A DNA stretch of 64,000 bases from Streptomyces spororaveus (lineage in GTDB: Bacteria > Actinomycetota > Actinomycetes > Streptomycetales > Streptomycetaceae): the NCBI RefSeq assembly GCF_016755875.1, contig NZ_BNED01000005.1, forward strand, positions 7,267,501-7,331,500, read 5' to 3'. Both the position numbers and the translations under genes were made by a program. Under the pieces are notes generated by a model. That model ran no database searches and was not told where the DNA came from. It saw only the letters and a list, made by a program, of their open reading frames with translations. Positions 45,316-54,760 of this stretch are shown piece after piece (the first letter of the stretch is position 1; the number at the start of each line of letters is the position of its first letter).

Positions 45316-46260
45316 TCATTCAGGCCCCGGATGGGGTGCGTTGACGACTCCGAACGGCACGTGAACGCTCGGGGTGGCCGGCGCCGTGCCGGTCAGGTGG
45401 GCGACCTGGTCGTCGAAGAAGATGTGCGGGTCGAGGGCGCTCATCACGGCGGCCTTGTCGATGCCGCCGAGGAAGAAGGCGTCGTTGACGCGCAGTCCCC
45501 ACTGCTTGAGGCTACGCACGGCACGTTCGTGTGCGGGGGCGTCCCGGGCGGTGACCAGGGACACCCGCAGGCGGGGCTGGTAGGCGGGGTCCTTGCGGCG
45601 TTCTTCCTCTTCGCGGCGCTGGATGCGGTTGATGCCCGCGAGGAAGTCCTTCAGGGGACCCGGGTCGTGAGGGGTGGCCGCATTGAGGACTTCGTGCGCG
45701 CGGAACCCGTCGATGCCGGCGGTTCGGAAGATCCGCTCGGAGGAGTCGCCCGCCAGTACGCCGTCGAAGTCGAAGGCGATGCGGAGTTCCTGGTCGGTGT
45801 CGTCATCGACTCGCTCGGTCGCGAGTACATGCCCCGCCGGCAGGCCGTCGGCCACCGCTTCCCGAACGTCGGAACCGCTGGCCGACAGGAACAGGGACAT
45901 GTTCAGAGCGCGTATGAAGCGGTGTGACGACCGGCCTTGCCGGAACACGGCCCGACTGATCTGCAGGCCGTGCGCCGCGATGGAACGCATGACGCGGAGG
46001 CCGGTGTCCGGGTCGTTGCGCGACAGGATGATGACCTCGACCAGCGGATCGAGGGGCTCCGCGAGGTCGTTCAGCGACAGCAGGCGCCGGACGAAGGGGA
46101 AGGCCACCCCCTTGTCCAGGACGTCGTCCACGTGGGCCTCCTGGTACCTCCGGTACGCGTCCTCACCCTGCTCCCGGAACACCGCGTCGCAGTCGGCGAG
46201 GTCGAACAGGGCGCTGGAGGCGATCCCGATGACGACACGGTCGGACAGGTCGTACTTCAT
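45316..46260 (-). CDS. 5'-nucleotidase, cytosolic NT5C1-like
   Basis: 314 residues from ATG with AGGGGG five bases upstream. IGIASSALFDLAD, RLLSLNDL, VEVIILSRNDPDTGLRVM, RIAFDFDGVLAGDSSERIF and FLGGIDKAAVMSALDPHIFFDD are signatures of the cytosolic 5'-nucleotidase 1 group. The DFDGVLAGD motif is the HAD nucleophile region. It would cleave nucleoside monophosphates such as AMP or IMP. It is a single gene facing the MFS gene. Confidence 0.83.
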   Translation of the reverse strand: MKYDLSDRVVIGIASSALFDLADCDAVFREQGEDAYRRYQEAHVDDVLDKGVAFPFVRRLLSLNDLAEPLDPLVEVIILSRNDPDTGLRVMRSIAAHGLQISRAVFRQGRSSHRFIRALNMSLFLSASGSDVREAVADGLPAGHVLATERVDDDTDQELRIAFDFDGVLAGDSSERIFRTAGIDGFRAHEVLNAATPHDPGPLKDFLAGINRIQRREEEERRKDPAYQPRLRVSLVTARDAPAHERAVRSLKQWGLRVNDAFFLGGIDKAAVMSALDPHIFFDDQVAHLTGTAPATPSVHVPFGVVNAPHPGPE

Positions 46261-46445
46261 CTCGCCCCCTGCTGGCACACGTGCAACGTCGAGACGGTTA
46301 TCGCCTGTTCGAATATGCCGAAAACATGTACGCCGCCTGCTGTGAACCAGCTGCGCTCCGGGTGGCCGCGTCTGATTCGGTTCGCCCGTCCGCCAGGTGT
46401 CGTACGACGGCCCCAGCGGAAAGGTCTGAACCTTGGTACCGGGAA
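46261..46445. other. Intergenic region, nothing clear seen
   Basis: 185 bp between the nucleotidase start and the desaturase stop. It must carry the nucleotidase promoter. I see no reliable motif other than the AGGGGG ribosome site. Confidence 0.3.
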
Positions 46446-47564
46446 TCAGGCCGCGACGAGTTCCTGCTCGCGGTCCGGCGTCTTGACCTTGGGCTTCTTG
46501 TTCGGCAGCGAGAGCCGGAAGACCTTGTGCCACGCGGAGAAAACCTGCTTGGGCAGCGGCCCGGTGACGTACTCCAGCTCGTACTTCTCGAACAGCGCGC
46601 GCACCTTCACCGCGACCTCGGCGTACCGGTTGCTCGGCAGGTCCGGGAACAGGTGGTGCTCGATCTGGTGCGACAGGTTGCCGGTCATGAAGTGCATGGC
46701 CCTGCTGCCGCTGATGTTCGCCGAGCCCATCATCTGGCGCAGGTACCACTGGCCGCGGGTCTCGCCCTTGATCGACCGGCGTTCGAAGACCTGCACGCCC
46801 TCGGGGAAGTGCCCGCACATGATCACCGAGTGGGACCAGATGTTGCGGACCAGGTTCGCGGTGAACGTGGCGGCGAGCGTGGTGAGGAACGACGGGCCCG
46901 ACAGAAGCGGGTGGATCACGTAGTCCTTGAGCACCTGCTTGCGGATCTTGCGGCCCACGGCCTTGGCCCGCGCGCGGAATTCCGGGTTCTTGCGGCGGCG
47001 CTTGTGCAGGTTCTTGCCGAGCTCCAGGTCGTACGCCGCGATGCCGTACTCGAAGAAGCAGGCGTTGATGAAGTTCCACAGCGGCTGGCCGAGGTGGAAC
47101 GGGTGCCACTTCTGGTCCTCGTCGACGCGCATGATGCCGTAGCCGAGGTCGTTGTCCTTGCCGATCACGTTGGTGTACGTGTGGTGCAGCTCGTTGTGCG
47201 AGTGCCTCCACTGATCGGACGGCGAGACGTGATCCCACTCCCAGGTGGTGGAGTGGATCTTCGGGTCCCGCATCCAGTCCCACTGGCCGTGCAGGATGTT
47301 GTGGCCGATCTCCATGTTGTCCATGATCTTCGCCACGGACAGCCCGGCGGTGCCGATCAGCCAAGCGGGCGGGAAGAAGGAGAACAGCAGCACGCCCCTG
47401 CTGACCAGCTCGAGCTTGCGCTGCGCCGAGATGACCTTCCGGATGTAGGCGGCGTCCTTCTCGCCTCGGCTGGCGATCACCTCGTCGCGGATCGCGTCCA
47501 GCTCGCGGCCGAGCTCCTCGATCTGCTCCGCGGTCAGGTGGGCGGTGGGGTCGATGGCGGTCAA
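46446..47564 (-). CDS. Membrane fatty-acid desaturase (acyl-lipid/acyl-CoA type)
   Basis: 372 residues from a TTG at 47564, chosen because GGAG lies four bases upstream and the N-terminus TAIDPTAHLTAEQIEELG matches family members I recall. Three His boxes, H88NILH, H123NELHH and HQIEHH near 310, bind the di-iron centre. About four membrane segments are present. It introduces a double bond in fatty acids, with electrons from the reductase encoded just upstream. Confidence 0.9.
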   Translation of the reverse strand: MTAIDPTAHLTAEQIEELGRELDAIRDEVIASRGEKDAAYIRKVISAQRKLELVSRGVLLFSFFPPAWLIGTAGLSVAKIMDNMEIGHNILHGQWDWMRDPKIHSTTWEWDHVSPSDQWRHSHNELHHTYTNVIGKDNDLGYGIMRVDEDQKWHPFHLGQPLWNFINACFFEYGIAAYDLELGKNLHKRRRKNPEFRARAKAVGRKIRKQVLKDYVIHPLLSGPSFLTTLAATFTANLVRNIWSHSVIMCGHFPEGVQVFERRSIKGETRGQWYLRQMMGSANISGSRAMHFMTGNLSHQIEHHLFPDLPSNRYAEVAVKVRALFEKYELEYVTGPLPKQVFSAWHKVFRLSLPNKKPKVKTPDREQELVAA

Positions 47565-47571
47565 GGTGCTC

Positions 47572-48627
47572 CTACCGTTGGATATCGCAGGGGCCCGCCG
47601 CGGCGGACACGCAGGTCTGGATGAGGACGCCCGGCTCGGCCTCGGTGATCTCGCCGGTGCGCAGGTCGCGGACGGCGCCCGCCTTGAGCGGCGTGACACA
47701 GCCGAAGCAGATGCCCATACGGCACCCGGACGGCATGAGCACGCCGGCCTCCTCGCCGACGTCCAACAACGGCGTGGCGCCGTCCGCGTCGACGGTCTTG
47801 CCGGTGGCGCTGAACGTGACCTCGCCGCCGTCACCGGCGACGACGATGCCGGGGCGGAAGCGTTCGGTGTGCAGGCGCTCCTCGACGCCGTGCTCGCTCC
47901 AGAACTCTTCGGCGGCGTCGAGCAGGCCCGCGGGCCCGCAGGCCCAGGTCTCGCGCTCGGCCCAGTCGGGTACCAGTTCGCCGAGACGGGCGATGTCGAG
48001 CACGCCGTCCGTGTCGGTGTGCACCTCGGTGAGCCGCAGCTTCTTGTCCGCGACTAGGTCGTGCAGATCGTCGCGGAAGATCACGTCTTGCGGCCGTGGC
48101 GCGCAGTGGACCATGACGACGTCGTCGAACTCGACGTCACGCAGCATGCCCATCACCGGCGTGATGCCGCTGCCGGCCGTCAGGTAGAGCACCTTGGCGG
48201 GCTTGGCCTTCGGCAGTACGAAGTCACCGGTCGGCTGGTCGAGCTGGACCAGCGTGCCCGGTTTCACCCTGCGGACCAGGTGGTTGCTGACCTTGCCGTC
48301 CGGGATCGCCTTCACGGTGATCGTGACGCGGCCGTCCTGGCGGTTCGTCGGCGAGGTGAGGGAGTAGGCACGCCACAGGCGCCTCCCGTCGACGTCGACC
48401 CCGATCCGCACGTACTGACCGGCCGTGTGACCGCGCCAGCCCCTTCCCGGCCTGATCACGAGGGTCGCGGCGTCACCCGTCTCGGGGTGCACCGCCTCGA
48501 TGCGCCCACGCAGGTCAGCACCCGCACGCAGCGGGCTGACCAGGTCGAGGTAGTCCGACGGCAGCAGCGGCGTCGTGATCATCTCCAGCAGTTTCCACGC
48601 CCTACTGCGGAGGGCTGCACTCGTCAT
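47572..48627 (-). CDS. Ferredoxin reductase-type flavoprotein with 2Fe-2S domain, desaturase partner
   Basis: 351 residues. The FAD-binding part has RAYSLTSP, the NAD(P) part has LYLTAGSGITPVMGMLRDV and WACGPAGLLDAAEEF, and the C-terminal plant-type 2Fe-2S domain has CRMGICFGC with a fourth Cys in TCVSAAAGPC. This architecture matches Rv3230c of Mycobacterium, which feeds electrons to a DesA3 desaturase. It lies seven bases before the desaturase start, so the two are one operon. Confidence 0.9.
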   Translation of the reverse strand: MTSAALRSRAWKLLEMITTPLLPSDYLDLVSPLRAGADLRGRIEAVHPETGDAATLVIRPGRGWRGHTAGQYVRIGVDVDGRRLWRAYSLTSPTNRQDGRVTITVKAIPDGKVSNHLVRRVKPGTLVQLDQPTGDFVLPKAKPAKVLYLTAGSGITPVMGMLRDVEFDDVVMVHCAPRPQDVIFRDDLHDLVADKKLRLTEVHTDTDGVLDIARLGELVPDWAERETWACGPAGLLDAAEEFWSEHGVEERLHTERFRPGIVVAGDGGEVTFSATGKTVDADGATPLLDVGEEAGVLMPSGCRMGICFGCVTPLKAGAVRDLRTGEITEAEPGVLIQTCVSAAAGPCDIQR

Positions 48628-48713
48628 GACCCCAGCTTGATGCGCCTCAAGGCGTAAAGTCCTGACCGCAAGACGTAAATTTCGTCGGCTGATTTGTTCG
48701 CAGGGAATAAAAC
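48628..48713. promoter_or_regulatory. Divergent promoter/operator of the desaturase operon and PucR-like regulator
   Basis: This 86-bp gap holds two direct repeats, CAAGGCGTAAAGT at 48648-48660 and CAAGACGTAAATT at 48669-48681, spaced 21 bp, two DNA turns. They share CAAG(G/A)CGTAAA and are probably the binding site of the divergent regulator. Confidence 0.6.
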
Positions 48714-49853
48714 ATGAGCCATCCAATCCGGAGGGTCACCGAACTGGTCCTGGACCAGACAACGGTCACCGCACTTCGGGCCGCGCTGACGACCACCGCC
48801 GACGAGGTCGTGCAGGCGATCATCGACGAGGTCCCTCCCTACGCCAACGCCCTTTCGGGCCGCATGGGCGTCACCATCCGCCGAGCCGTCCGCACCGCCC
48901 TGGGGCACTACCTGGACCTCGCGAGCGGGAACGCCACGGGCGGCGACGCCGGTGACGCGGCCTACGAGCTGGGCCGCGGCGAGGTGCGCGACGGGCGTTC
49001 GATGGACGCCCTGCTCGGCGCCTACCGCGTCGGCGCCCGCGTGGCCTGGCGATGCCTGGCAGCGGGTGCCGTACCCGCAGGTCTGCCCGCCGCCGAGGTC
49101 GCCAAGTTCGCCGAGCTGACCTTCGCCTACATCGACGAGCTCTCCGCCGCGAGCGCCGCGGGCCACGCCGACGAACTGGCCGCCCGGGGCCGGGACCACG
49201 AGCGCCACCTGGAACACCTGGCCCGCGACCTCCTCGCCGGCGCGAGCCCGGACGTGCTGCTCGCCTCCGTCCAACGGGCCGGGTGGCAGCCTCCGGTTTC
49301 GCTGACCGCCGTCCTGCTGCCCGCCGCCCAGGCCCGGCCCGCCTACCGCACGCTCGACCCGGGCACCCTCGTCCTCGACGATCTGCCGGACGCCTTCGGT
49401 GTGCTGCTCGTCCCCGATGCCGACCGGTCGCATCTCTTGCGGCAGCTGACCGACCGCACCGCCGTGGTCGGCCCGGCCCGGCCATGGACGCGTGCCTCCG
49501 CCTCGTACGCACGAGCCGCACGCGCGCGCTCCCTCTCCTCCGATATCCGCGACACCGAGGACCACCTGCCCGAGCTGGTGCTGAGCGCCGACGCGGAAGC
49601 GTTCGCGGACCTGCGGGCCCGAGCCCTCGCACCGCTCGGGACCTTGCCCGTCGCGACCGCACGGCGGCTGGAGGAGACGTTGCGGGCGTGGCTGCTCCAC
49701 CAAGGCAGGCGGGACGAGGTGGCGGCGGCGTTGTTCGTCCATCCCCAGACCGTCCGGTACCGGATGTCGCAGCTGCGGGAGCTGTTTCCGGATCTCGCAT
49801 CGCCGCACCGGGTCCTCGAGCTGACGCTGGCGGTCGGCCTTCGGGTCGGCTGA
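48714..49853 (+). CDS. PucR-like helix-turn-helix regulator
   Basis: 379 residues. The N-terminal part is helical with a ligand-domain look: LRAALTTTADEVVQAIIDEVP, and a sensor-like middle. The C-terminal part is a PucR-type winged helix: EETLRAWLLHQGRRDEVA and AALFVHPQTVRYRMSQLREL. It is divergent from the desaturase operon with an 86-bp shared region, so it probably controls that operon, perhaps in response to membrane fluidity. Confidence 0.82.
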   Translation: MSHPIRRVTELVLDQTTVTALRAALTTTADEVVQAIIDEVPPYANALSGRMGVTIRRAVRTALGHYLDLASGNATGGDAGDAAYELGRGEVRDGRSMDALLGAYRVGARVAWRCLAAGAVPAGLPAAEVAKFAELTFAYIDELSAASAAGHADELAARGRDHERHLEHLARDLLAGASPDVLLASVQRAGWQPPVSLTAVLLPAAQARPAYRTLDPGTLVLDDLPDAFGVLLVPDADRSHLLRQLTDRTAVVGPARPWTRASASYARAARARSLSSDIRDTEDHLPELVLSADAEAFADLRARALAPLGTLPVATARRLEETLRAWLLHQGRRDEVAAALFVHPQTVRYRMSQLRELFPDLASPHRVLELTLAVGLRVG

Positions 49854-49868
49854 CGGGTCGCGCCAACA

Positions 49869-49900
49869 GCGCCTGACGGGCAAGAGCCCAGGTCAGGCGC
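49869..49900 (+). terminator. Terminator after the PucR-like gene
   Basis: GCGCCTGAC and GTCAGGCGC form a perfect 9-bp stem with a 14-nt loop, 15 bases after the stop. Confidence 0.6.
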
Positions 49901-49917
49901 CGTTCCTCGTGCTCCTG

Positions 49918-49982
49918 GAAGAAGCCGAGCCTCTTCGGTGAGCCAGGAGACCAGGAGGTTCCTCGTCTCCTGGCGGTACAGC
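49918..49982 (-). repeat. Degenerate repeat copy 1 (NLLVS-type fragment)
   Basis: On the minus strand this stretch can encode TRNLLVSW followed, after a shift, by SPKRLGFF. It resembles the copy at 53982-54046 at about 70 percent over 60 bases. Both look like remains of one conserved gene end. Confidence 0.45.
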
Positions 49983-50129
49983 AGTTGCACCCACGTCGAC
50001 CAGGGGAAACGGGAGCCGGCGGGAACGCTTGGCGGGGTCGATGGGCGACGCGGCGGACAGGCCTGTTCGTGGGACCGGTCCAGATGCGATCATGATCCTT
50101 TCTCGGAGGCCGAGTTGGGGGATCAGGTC

Positions 50130-52717
50130 ATGGGATTCGTGCTGTCGTTGGACGCGGTGACCGCGACGCTGGAGACAGCGGGCGGCAAGGGAGCGGCCCT
50201 CTCGGAGCTTGCGCGCGCAGGGTTACCGGTACCGGGCGGGTTCCATGTGACGACCGCCGCGTACCAGGAGTTCGTCACCTCGACAGGCGTGGCCGACCGC
50301 ATCCGTGCGGAGCTCGCCGCCGCATCCCGACCGGACGCGGACACGAGCACGAGCACGGGCACGGGCGCCGGTGCGGGGGCCCGCATCCGGGCGCTTTTCG
50401 AAGAGGGCCCGCTGCCCTGCGCCCTGGAGCAGGCCATCTCGAAGGCGTACGCGGAACTCGGCGACGGCGCGCGCACGGTCGCCGTACGGTCGTCGGCCAC
50501 GGCGGAGGACCTGCCCGACCTGTCCTTCGCCGGCCAGCAGGACACGTACCTGAACATTGCCGGCGAGAGCGCCCTGCTGGCAGCCGTGCGGCGGTGCTGG
50601 GCATCGCTGTGGACCGACCGTGCCCTCGTGTACCGCGCCAGGGCGGGCATCGCGCACGAAGACGTCTCGCTGGCAGTGGTGGTGCAGGAGCTGGTGGCCG
50701 CGGATGCCGCCGGGGTGATGTTCACTGTCGACCCGCTCGGCGGGCACACCGACCGGCTCGTGGTCAACGCGGCCTGGGGCTGGGCGAAGCCGTCGTCAGC
50801 GGGCTGGTCACTCCGGACACCCTGGTTGTCGACCGGGCCCGACTGGTCGTTGTGGAAGAACGCATCGCCGCGAAGGAGGTGATGACCGTTCCGACCGCCG
50901 ACGGCACCGAGGAGCAGCCGGTCCCCTCCGACCTGCGCGAAGCCCCCGTCCTCACCACCGCGGAGGCCGGTGAACTGGCCCGGCTCGGACTCGCGATCGA
51001 GGAGCTGTACGGGGAGCCGCGCGACATCGAGTGGGCGCGCGAGGCGGGCTCCTTCCGGATCCTCCAGGCACGGCCCGTCACCACGGCCCCGGCGCCCCGC
51101 CCCGAGGTGTGGAACGACAGCACCGGCACCGACTCCCTCTGGACGAGCGCCAACCTCGGCGAGGCCGTCCCGGACGTGATGACGCCCGTGACCTGGTCGT
51201 TCGTCAAGGCGTTCATGGGTGACGTCATGGTCGGGGCCAGCCTTGAAGGACGCCCGATGTACGGGAACATCGGCGGCCGCTTCTACATGAACCTCAGCGT
51301 CACGGCCACCCTCGCCGCCGCGTTCGGACAGGGCCGCAAGTTCGCCCGGGCCAACGAGCTGGTCTTCGGGCGCCTCCCCGAGGGCATGACCATTCCGCTG
51401 CTGCCCGCATCCCGGCTGCGCGTCTGGCGGGACACCATCGGCGAGGCGTTCGCGGTGATGAGCCGTATCCGTGCGAACGGGAAGCAGTTGCCGGCGTTCC
51501 TGGAGGAGGCACCCGCGCGCTGCGAGGAACTGCGCGCCCGTGTCACCGCCGCGGCGACCACGGGAGAACTGTCGGCCCTGTGGGAGTCGGAGGTGGCACC
51601 GTACTTCCGCCGCTGCTGCCACATGCTGCAAGCCGCCACACGCCAGGGCGGCGACTCCCTCGTCAAGGTACGCGGCACCTTGGAGTCCCTGGTCGGCGAG
51701 GGAGACGCCGACCTGATGACCACCGGCCTCGGTGACGAAGGCCAACTGGCCAGCATGGGACCGTTGCTCGGCCTGGAACGACTCGCCCGCGGCGAGACCG
51801 ACCGCGACACCTACACCCGTACCTATGGCCACCGCGGCCCGCACGAGTTCGAGGTTTCCCTCCCGCGGCCTGCCGAGGACGCGCAGTGGATCGACCGGCA
51901 GCTCGCCGCGCTCGGCACGGTCGAGGAGGACGCGTCACTGCGCCTCGCACGGCAGACCACCGCTCGCGCGGCGGCATGGGACCGCCTGACCGCCGCCCAT
52001 CCCCGGCGGGTGGCGGGGATCCGCGCCGCGGTGGACACCTGGGCGGCCTCGGCACGCCTGCGGGAGGCCGCCCGCACCGAGGTCGCCCGCGTCTTCTGGC
52101 TACTGCGCACCTTCGTCCTGCGCGCCGGTGAGGTCAGCGGGGTCGGGGAGGACCTGTTCTTCCTGTCCCGCGAGGAAATCCTCGCCGTGCTCGGCGGTGA
52201 CCGGACCCCGCTCGCCGGGGTGCAGGCGCGTCGCGCCGCATACGACGCCTACCGCGCGCTGCCCACCTACCCGACCCTGATCCGGGGCGAGTTCGCCCCG
52301 GCGACTTGGGCTGCCGACCCCAACCGGCGGGCCGACCTGTTCGACGCGCAGGACACGACACCCGCTACCGACACGGTCGCGGGCTCACCCGCGTCCGGCG
52401 GCGTGGTGGAGGGCATCGCCCGGGTCGTCGCCGACGTCGAGGAGGGCGAGGCCATCCAGCCGGGTGAGGTCCTGGTGACCACCGTGACGAACATCGGCTG
52501 GACGCCGCTGTTCACGCGGATCTCCGCGATCGTGACGGACGTCGGCGCGAACCTCTCGCACGCCTCGATCGTCGCGCGGGAGCTCGGTATCCCGGCGGTG
52601 GTCGGATGCGGCAACGCCACGACACGGATCCGGACGGGGGACAGGATCCGGGTGGACGGCGGTCGCGGAACGGTGGACGTCCTGGAACCGGCGACCTCGC
52701 TCCCCGGACCCGCCTGA
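50130..52717 (+). pseudogene. PEP-synthase/rifampin-phosphotransferase-like gene, frameshifted
   Basis: The start ATG at 50130 leads a PEP/pyruvate-binding domain with ETAGGKGAALSELARAGLPV and VRSSATAEDLPDLSFAGQQD. Near 50775-50785 the frame breaks: the +0 frame reads WGWAKPSS, while the -1 frame reads WGLGEAVVSGLVTPDT, the expected family sequence. A single missing C explains it. The rest of the gene continues in the new frame to 52717, with TDVGANLSHASIVARELGIP as the phosphohistidine swivel domain. Codon 32 is TTA (50223-50225). It may be a real pseudogene, or an assembly error, or rescued by slippage. Confidence 0.8.
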
Positions 52718-52760
52718 CCCCTCGGCCGGTGCCCCGACCCGAAGACCGGCTTACGAACGG

Positions 52761-53900
52761 ATGAGCAGACCGGTGTCCCAGCACGAGCAGGCCATGCGCC
52801 ACCACTTCCACCAGGCCGCGGCGCGGCGCGGATTCTCGGTCGCCCCGGCACAGGAGGCCGCTGTCGAACGGCTGGCCCGCCTGGCGGGCGACCTCGCCCG
52901 GCCGGCCTGGACGTTTCCCAGACCGCCGCGGGACCTGTACGTCTGGGGCCCGGTGGGCCGGGGGAAGTCCTGGCTGGTGGACACCTTCTACGAAGGGCTG
53001 CCCGGCGGGCGCAAACGCCGTCTGCACTTCCACGACTTCTTCCGCCGGCTGCACGACGGGGTGACCCGACCGGGCTCCCGTCGCGGCGGGCAAAGCGCCG
53101 TCGACAGCGCCCTCGACGAGCTGATCGGCGACAGCCGGGTGCTGGTCTTCGACGAGTTCCACGCACACGACGCGGGCGACGCGATGCTGATCGCACGCCT
53201 CTTCCGTACGCTGCTGGATCGCCGGATCACCCTGGTCACCACCTCCAACTACCCGCCCACCGGGCTGATGCCGGACCCGCTCTACCACCACCTGTTCGAG
53301 CCGACCATCCAGCTCATAGAGGAGCGGATGGACGTCCTGGACGTCACGGGTCCGGTGGATTTCCGCCGACTCGCGGTGTCCCGGTCGCAGGACGGCGGCC
53401 GCCGGTTCGCGACGGGCCTGTGCCTGCCCCCGGGCGACCCCGGCCTGGAGGCGCTGGGCCTCACCCACCCGGTCCCCGCGGATGCCACCACGGTCCAGGC
53501 CCACCTGAGGGAGCTCCCGGCCCGCGCGGTGCGCGGCGACCTCGTGTGGTTCGACTTCGACGCCCTGTGCGAGGACGCGACGGGAGTGCCCGACTACCTG
53601 GCCCTCGCCGAACAGTTCCCCACCCTGGTCCTGGACGGTGTGCCGCCGCTGGCCGAGGCCTCCGCGGACGGACGGCAGCGGTTCGCGAACCTCGTCGACG
53701 TGGCCTGCGACCGGGACGTCCGGCTCGTCCTCATCGGCGCAGACCCCCTGACCGCCCTCCCCGCCGGCGAGGCCCTCACCCGCGACCTGGACCGCACGGC
53801 CAGCCGCCTGGCGATGCTCCGGCGGACGAACCGAGCGGACCTGTCGACGCCGCAGCCGAGACCTGTGATCGGTGCCTCCGATTCCGCGCATTCGCCGTGA
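52761..53900 (+). CDS. zapE: Cell division protein ZapE (AFG1-like ATPase)
   Basis: 379 residues. LYVWGPVGRGKSWLVDTFY holds Walker A and VLVFDEFHAHDAGDAM holds Walker B and the family motif. TTSNYPPTGLMPDPLYHHLFEPTIQLIEE is also typical for AFG1/ZapE. It is an ATPase that in E. coli promotes Z-ring disassembly. It starts 43 bases after the preceding gene without a strong ribosome site. Confidence 0.88.
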   Translation: MSRPVSQHEQAMRHHFHQAAARRGFSVAPAQEAAVERLARLAGDLARPAWTFPRPPRDLYVWGPVGRGKSWLVDTFYEGLPGGRKRRLHFHDFFRRLHDGVTRPGSRRGGQSAVDSALDELIGDSRVLVFDEFHAHDAGDAMLIARLFRTLLDRRITLVTTSNYPPTGLMPDPLYHHLFEPTIQLIEERMDVLDVTGPVDFRRLAVSRSQDGGRRFATGLCLPPGDPGLEALGLTHPVPADATTVQAHLRELPARAVRGDLVWFDFDALCEDATGVPDYLALAEQFPTLVLDGVPPLAEASADGRQRFANLVDVACDRDVRLVLIGADPLTALPAGEALTRDLDRTASRLAMLRRTNRADLSTPQPRPVIGASDSAHSP

Positions 53901-54542
53901 GGCCGAGGATCGCGGCGGGGAGTCCGGTGGACCGACGGTGGTCCACGGCTGCGGTGTCAGCGGCTGCCGGGGGTGCTCAGAAGAGCCCGAGCTTCCTCGG
54001 GGAGTAGCTGACCAGGAGGTTCTTCGAGTGCTGGTCGTACACCCCCTACACCGCTCCTGACCAGGCAAAATAGAGGGATCCGTCGTCGATGGCGCGGTGC
54101 TGGCCCGTAACTGGCCCGGATCTTGCTCCACCCAGCGGCGCAACCACTACTGTTCGCTGCGGCCTCGAGTGGAAGCCGGAGGGGGAACTGCGCGTCATTG
54201 TCACCTCATGTTGGACCCCACAAGCGTCACTGGGTGGCACTGGGCGTCAGCTTCGACGGAGCTCCCATGCGCCGGATGCCTCGACTTGTTCCCGATGACG
54301 CACCACGTGGAGTGCGTGGCGATGGGGGATCGCCCTGAGCGGCTGGGCTCAACGCTTGAGCACCCCTGCTGCGCTGCTGTCATGGGTGATACATAGGAAA
54401 GACCGACCAGGTTTCTGGAGGCAATCGTGCCGCTGGGAGAGGGCGCTGATGCTGACTTTTGCTGACTTCCTGGCATCCATAACGCCCTGACCTGCGAAAA
54501 CGCTCAGAGAACCAATGGTTCTGGAACCTCTCCACCCAGTCC
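53901..54542. other. Non-coding patch with lower GC and mobile-element traces
   Basis: 642 bp without a supported gene. It holds copy 2 of the degenerate repeat and then lower-GC sequence around 54060-54500 that differs in composition from the flanks. A 99-codon ORF at 54097 is possible but shows no recognisable feature. Confidence 0.45.
53982..54046 (-). repeat. Degenerate repeat copy 2 (NLLVS-type fragment)
   Basis: On the minus strand it encodes VYDQHSKNLLVSYSPRKLGL followed by F and a stop. It is similar to the copy at 49918-49982. The pair flanks the PEP-synthase-like and zapE genes. Confidence 0.5.
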
Positions 54543-54716
54543 GGCGCGACCCTCAAGGACACGATGGTCCGTGCCGGGCAGTCATCGGAGAAGGCCGCGA
54601 TGATCTACCAGCACTCCGACGATGAACGTCAGCAGGAGGTCGCCGGGGGTATTGACGCCCGGGTGCGTGCTGCCCGCGACAAGGGAGTGGTGCGGCGGGC
54701 GACAAGGGGCGCCTGA
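54543..54716 (+). pseudogene. Tyrosine recombinase (integrase) C-terminal fragment
   Basis: The 57-residue translation reads GATLKDTMVRAGQSSEKAAM and IYQHSDDERQQEVA, the end of phage-type integrases, where the Tyr in IYQH is expected to be the nucleophile. No upstream part of an integrase is present. It is a leftover of an integrated element. Confidence 0.75.
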
Positions 54717-54760
54717 CGGTTGAGGGGTGAGGGGAGGGAGGAGTCAGGTGACCTTGCGGA

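Larger units (their letters stand above)
49854..50129. other. Intergenic region with terminator and a degenerate repeat
   Basis: 276 bp. It holds a hairpin and one copy of a repeated fragment, both listed separately. Confidence 0.5.

Noticed and set aside
54097..54396. 99-codon plus-strand ORF
   Set aside because: No ribosome site, no motif and atypical composition; it is open in the lower-GC patch by chance.
53901..54542. tRNA gene as an integration target
   Set aside because: No cloverleaf or T-loop sequence could be found near the integrase remnant.
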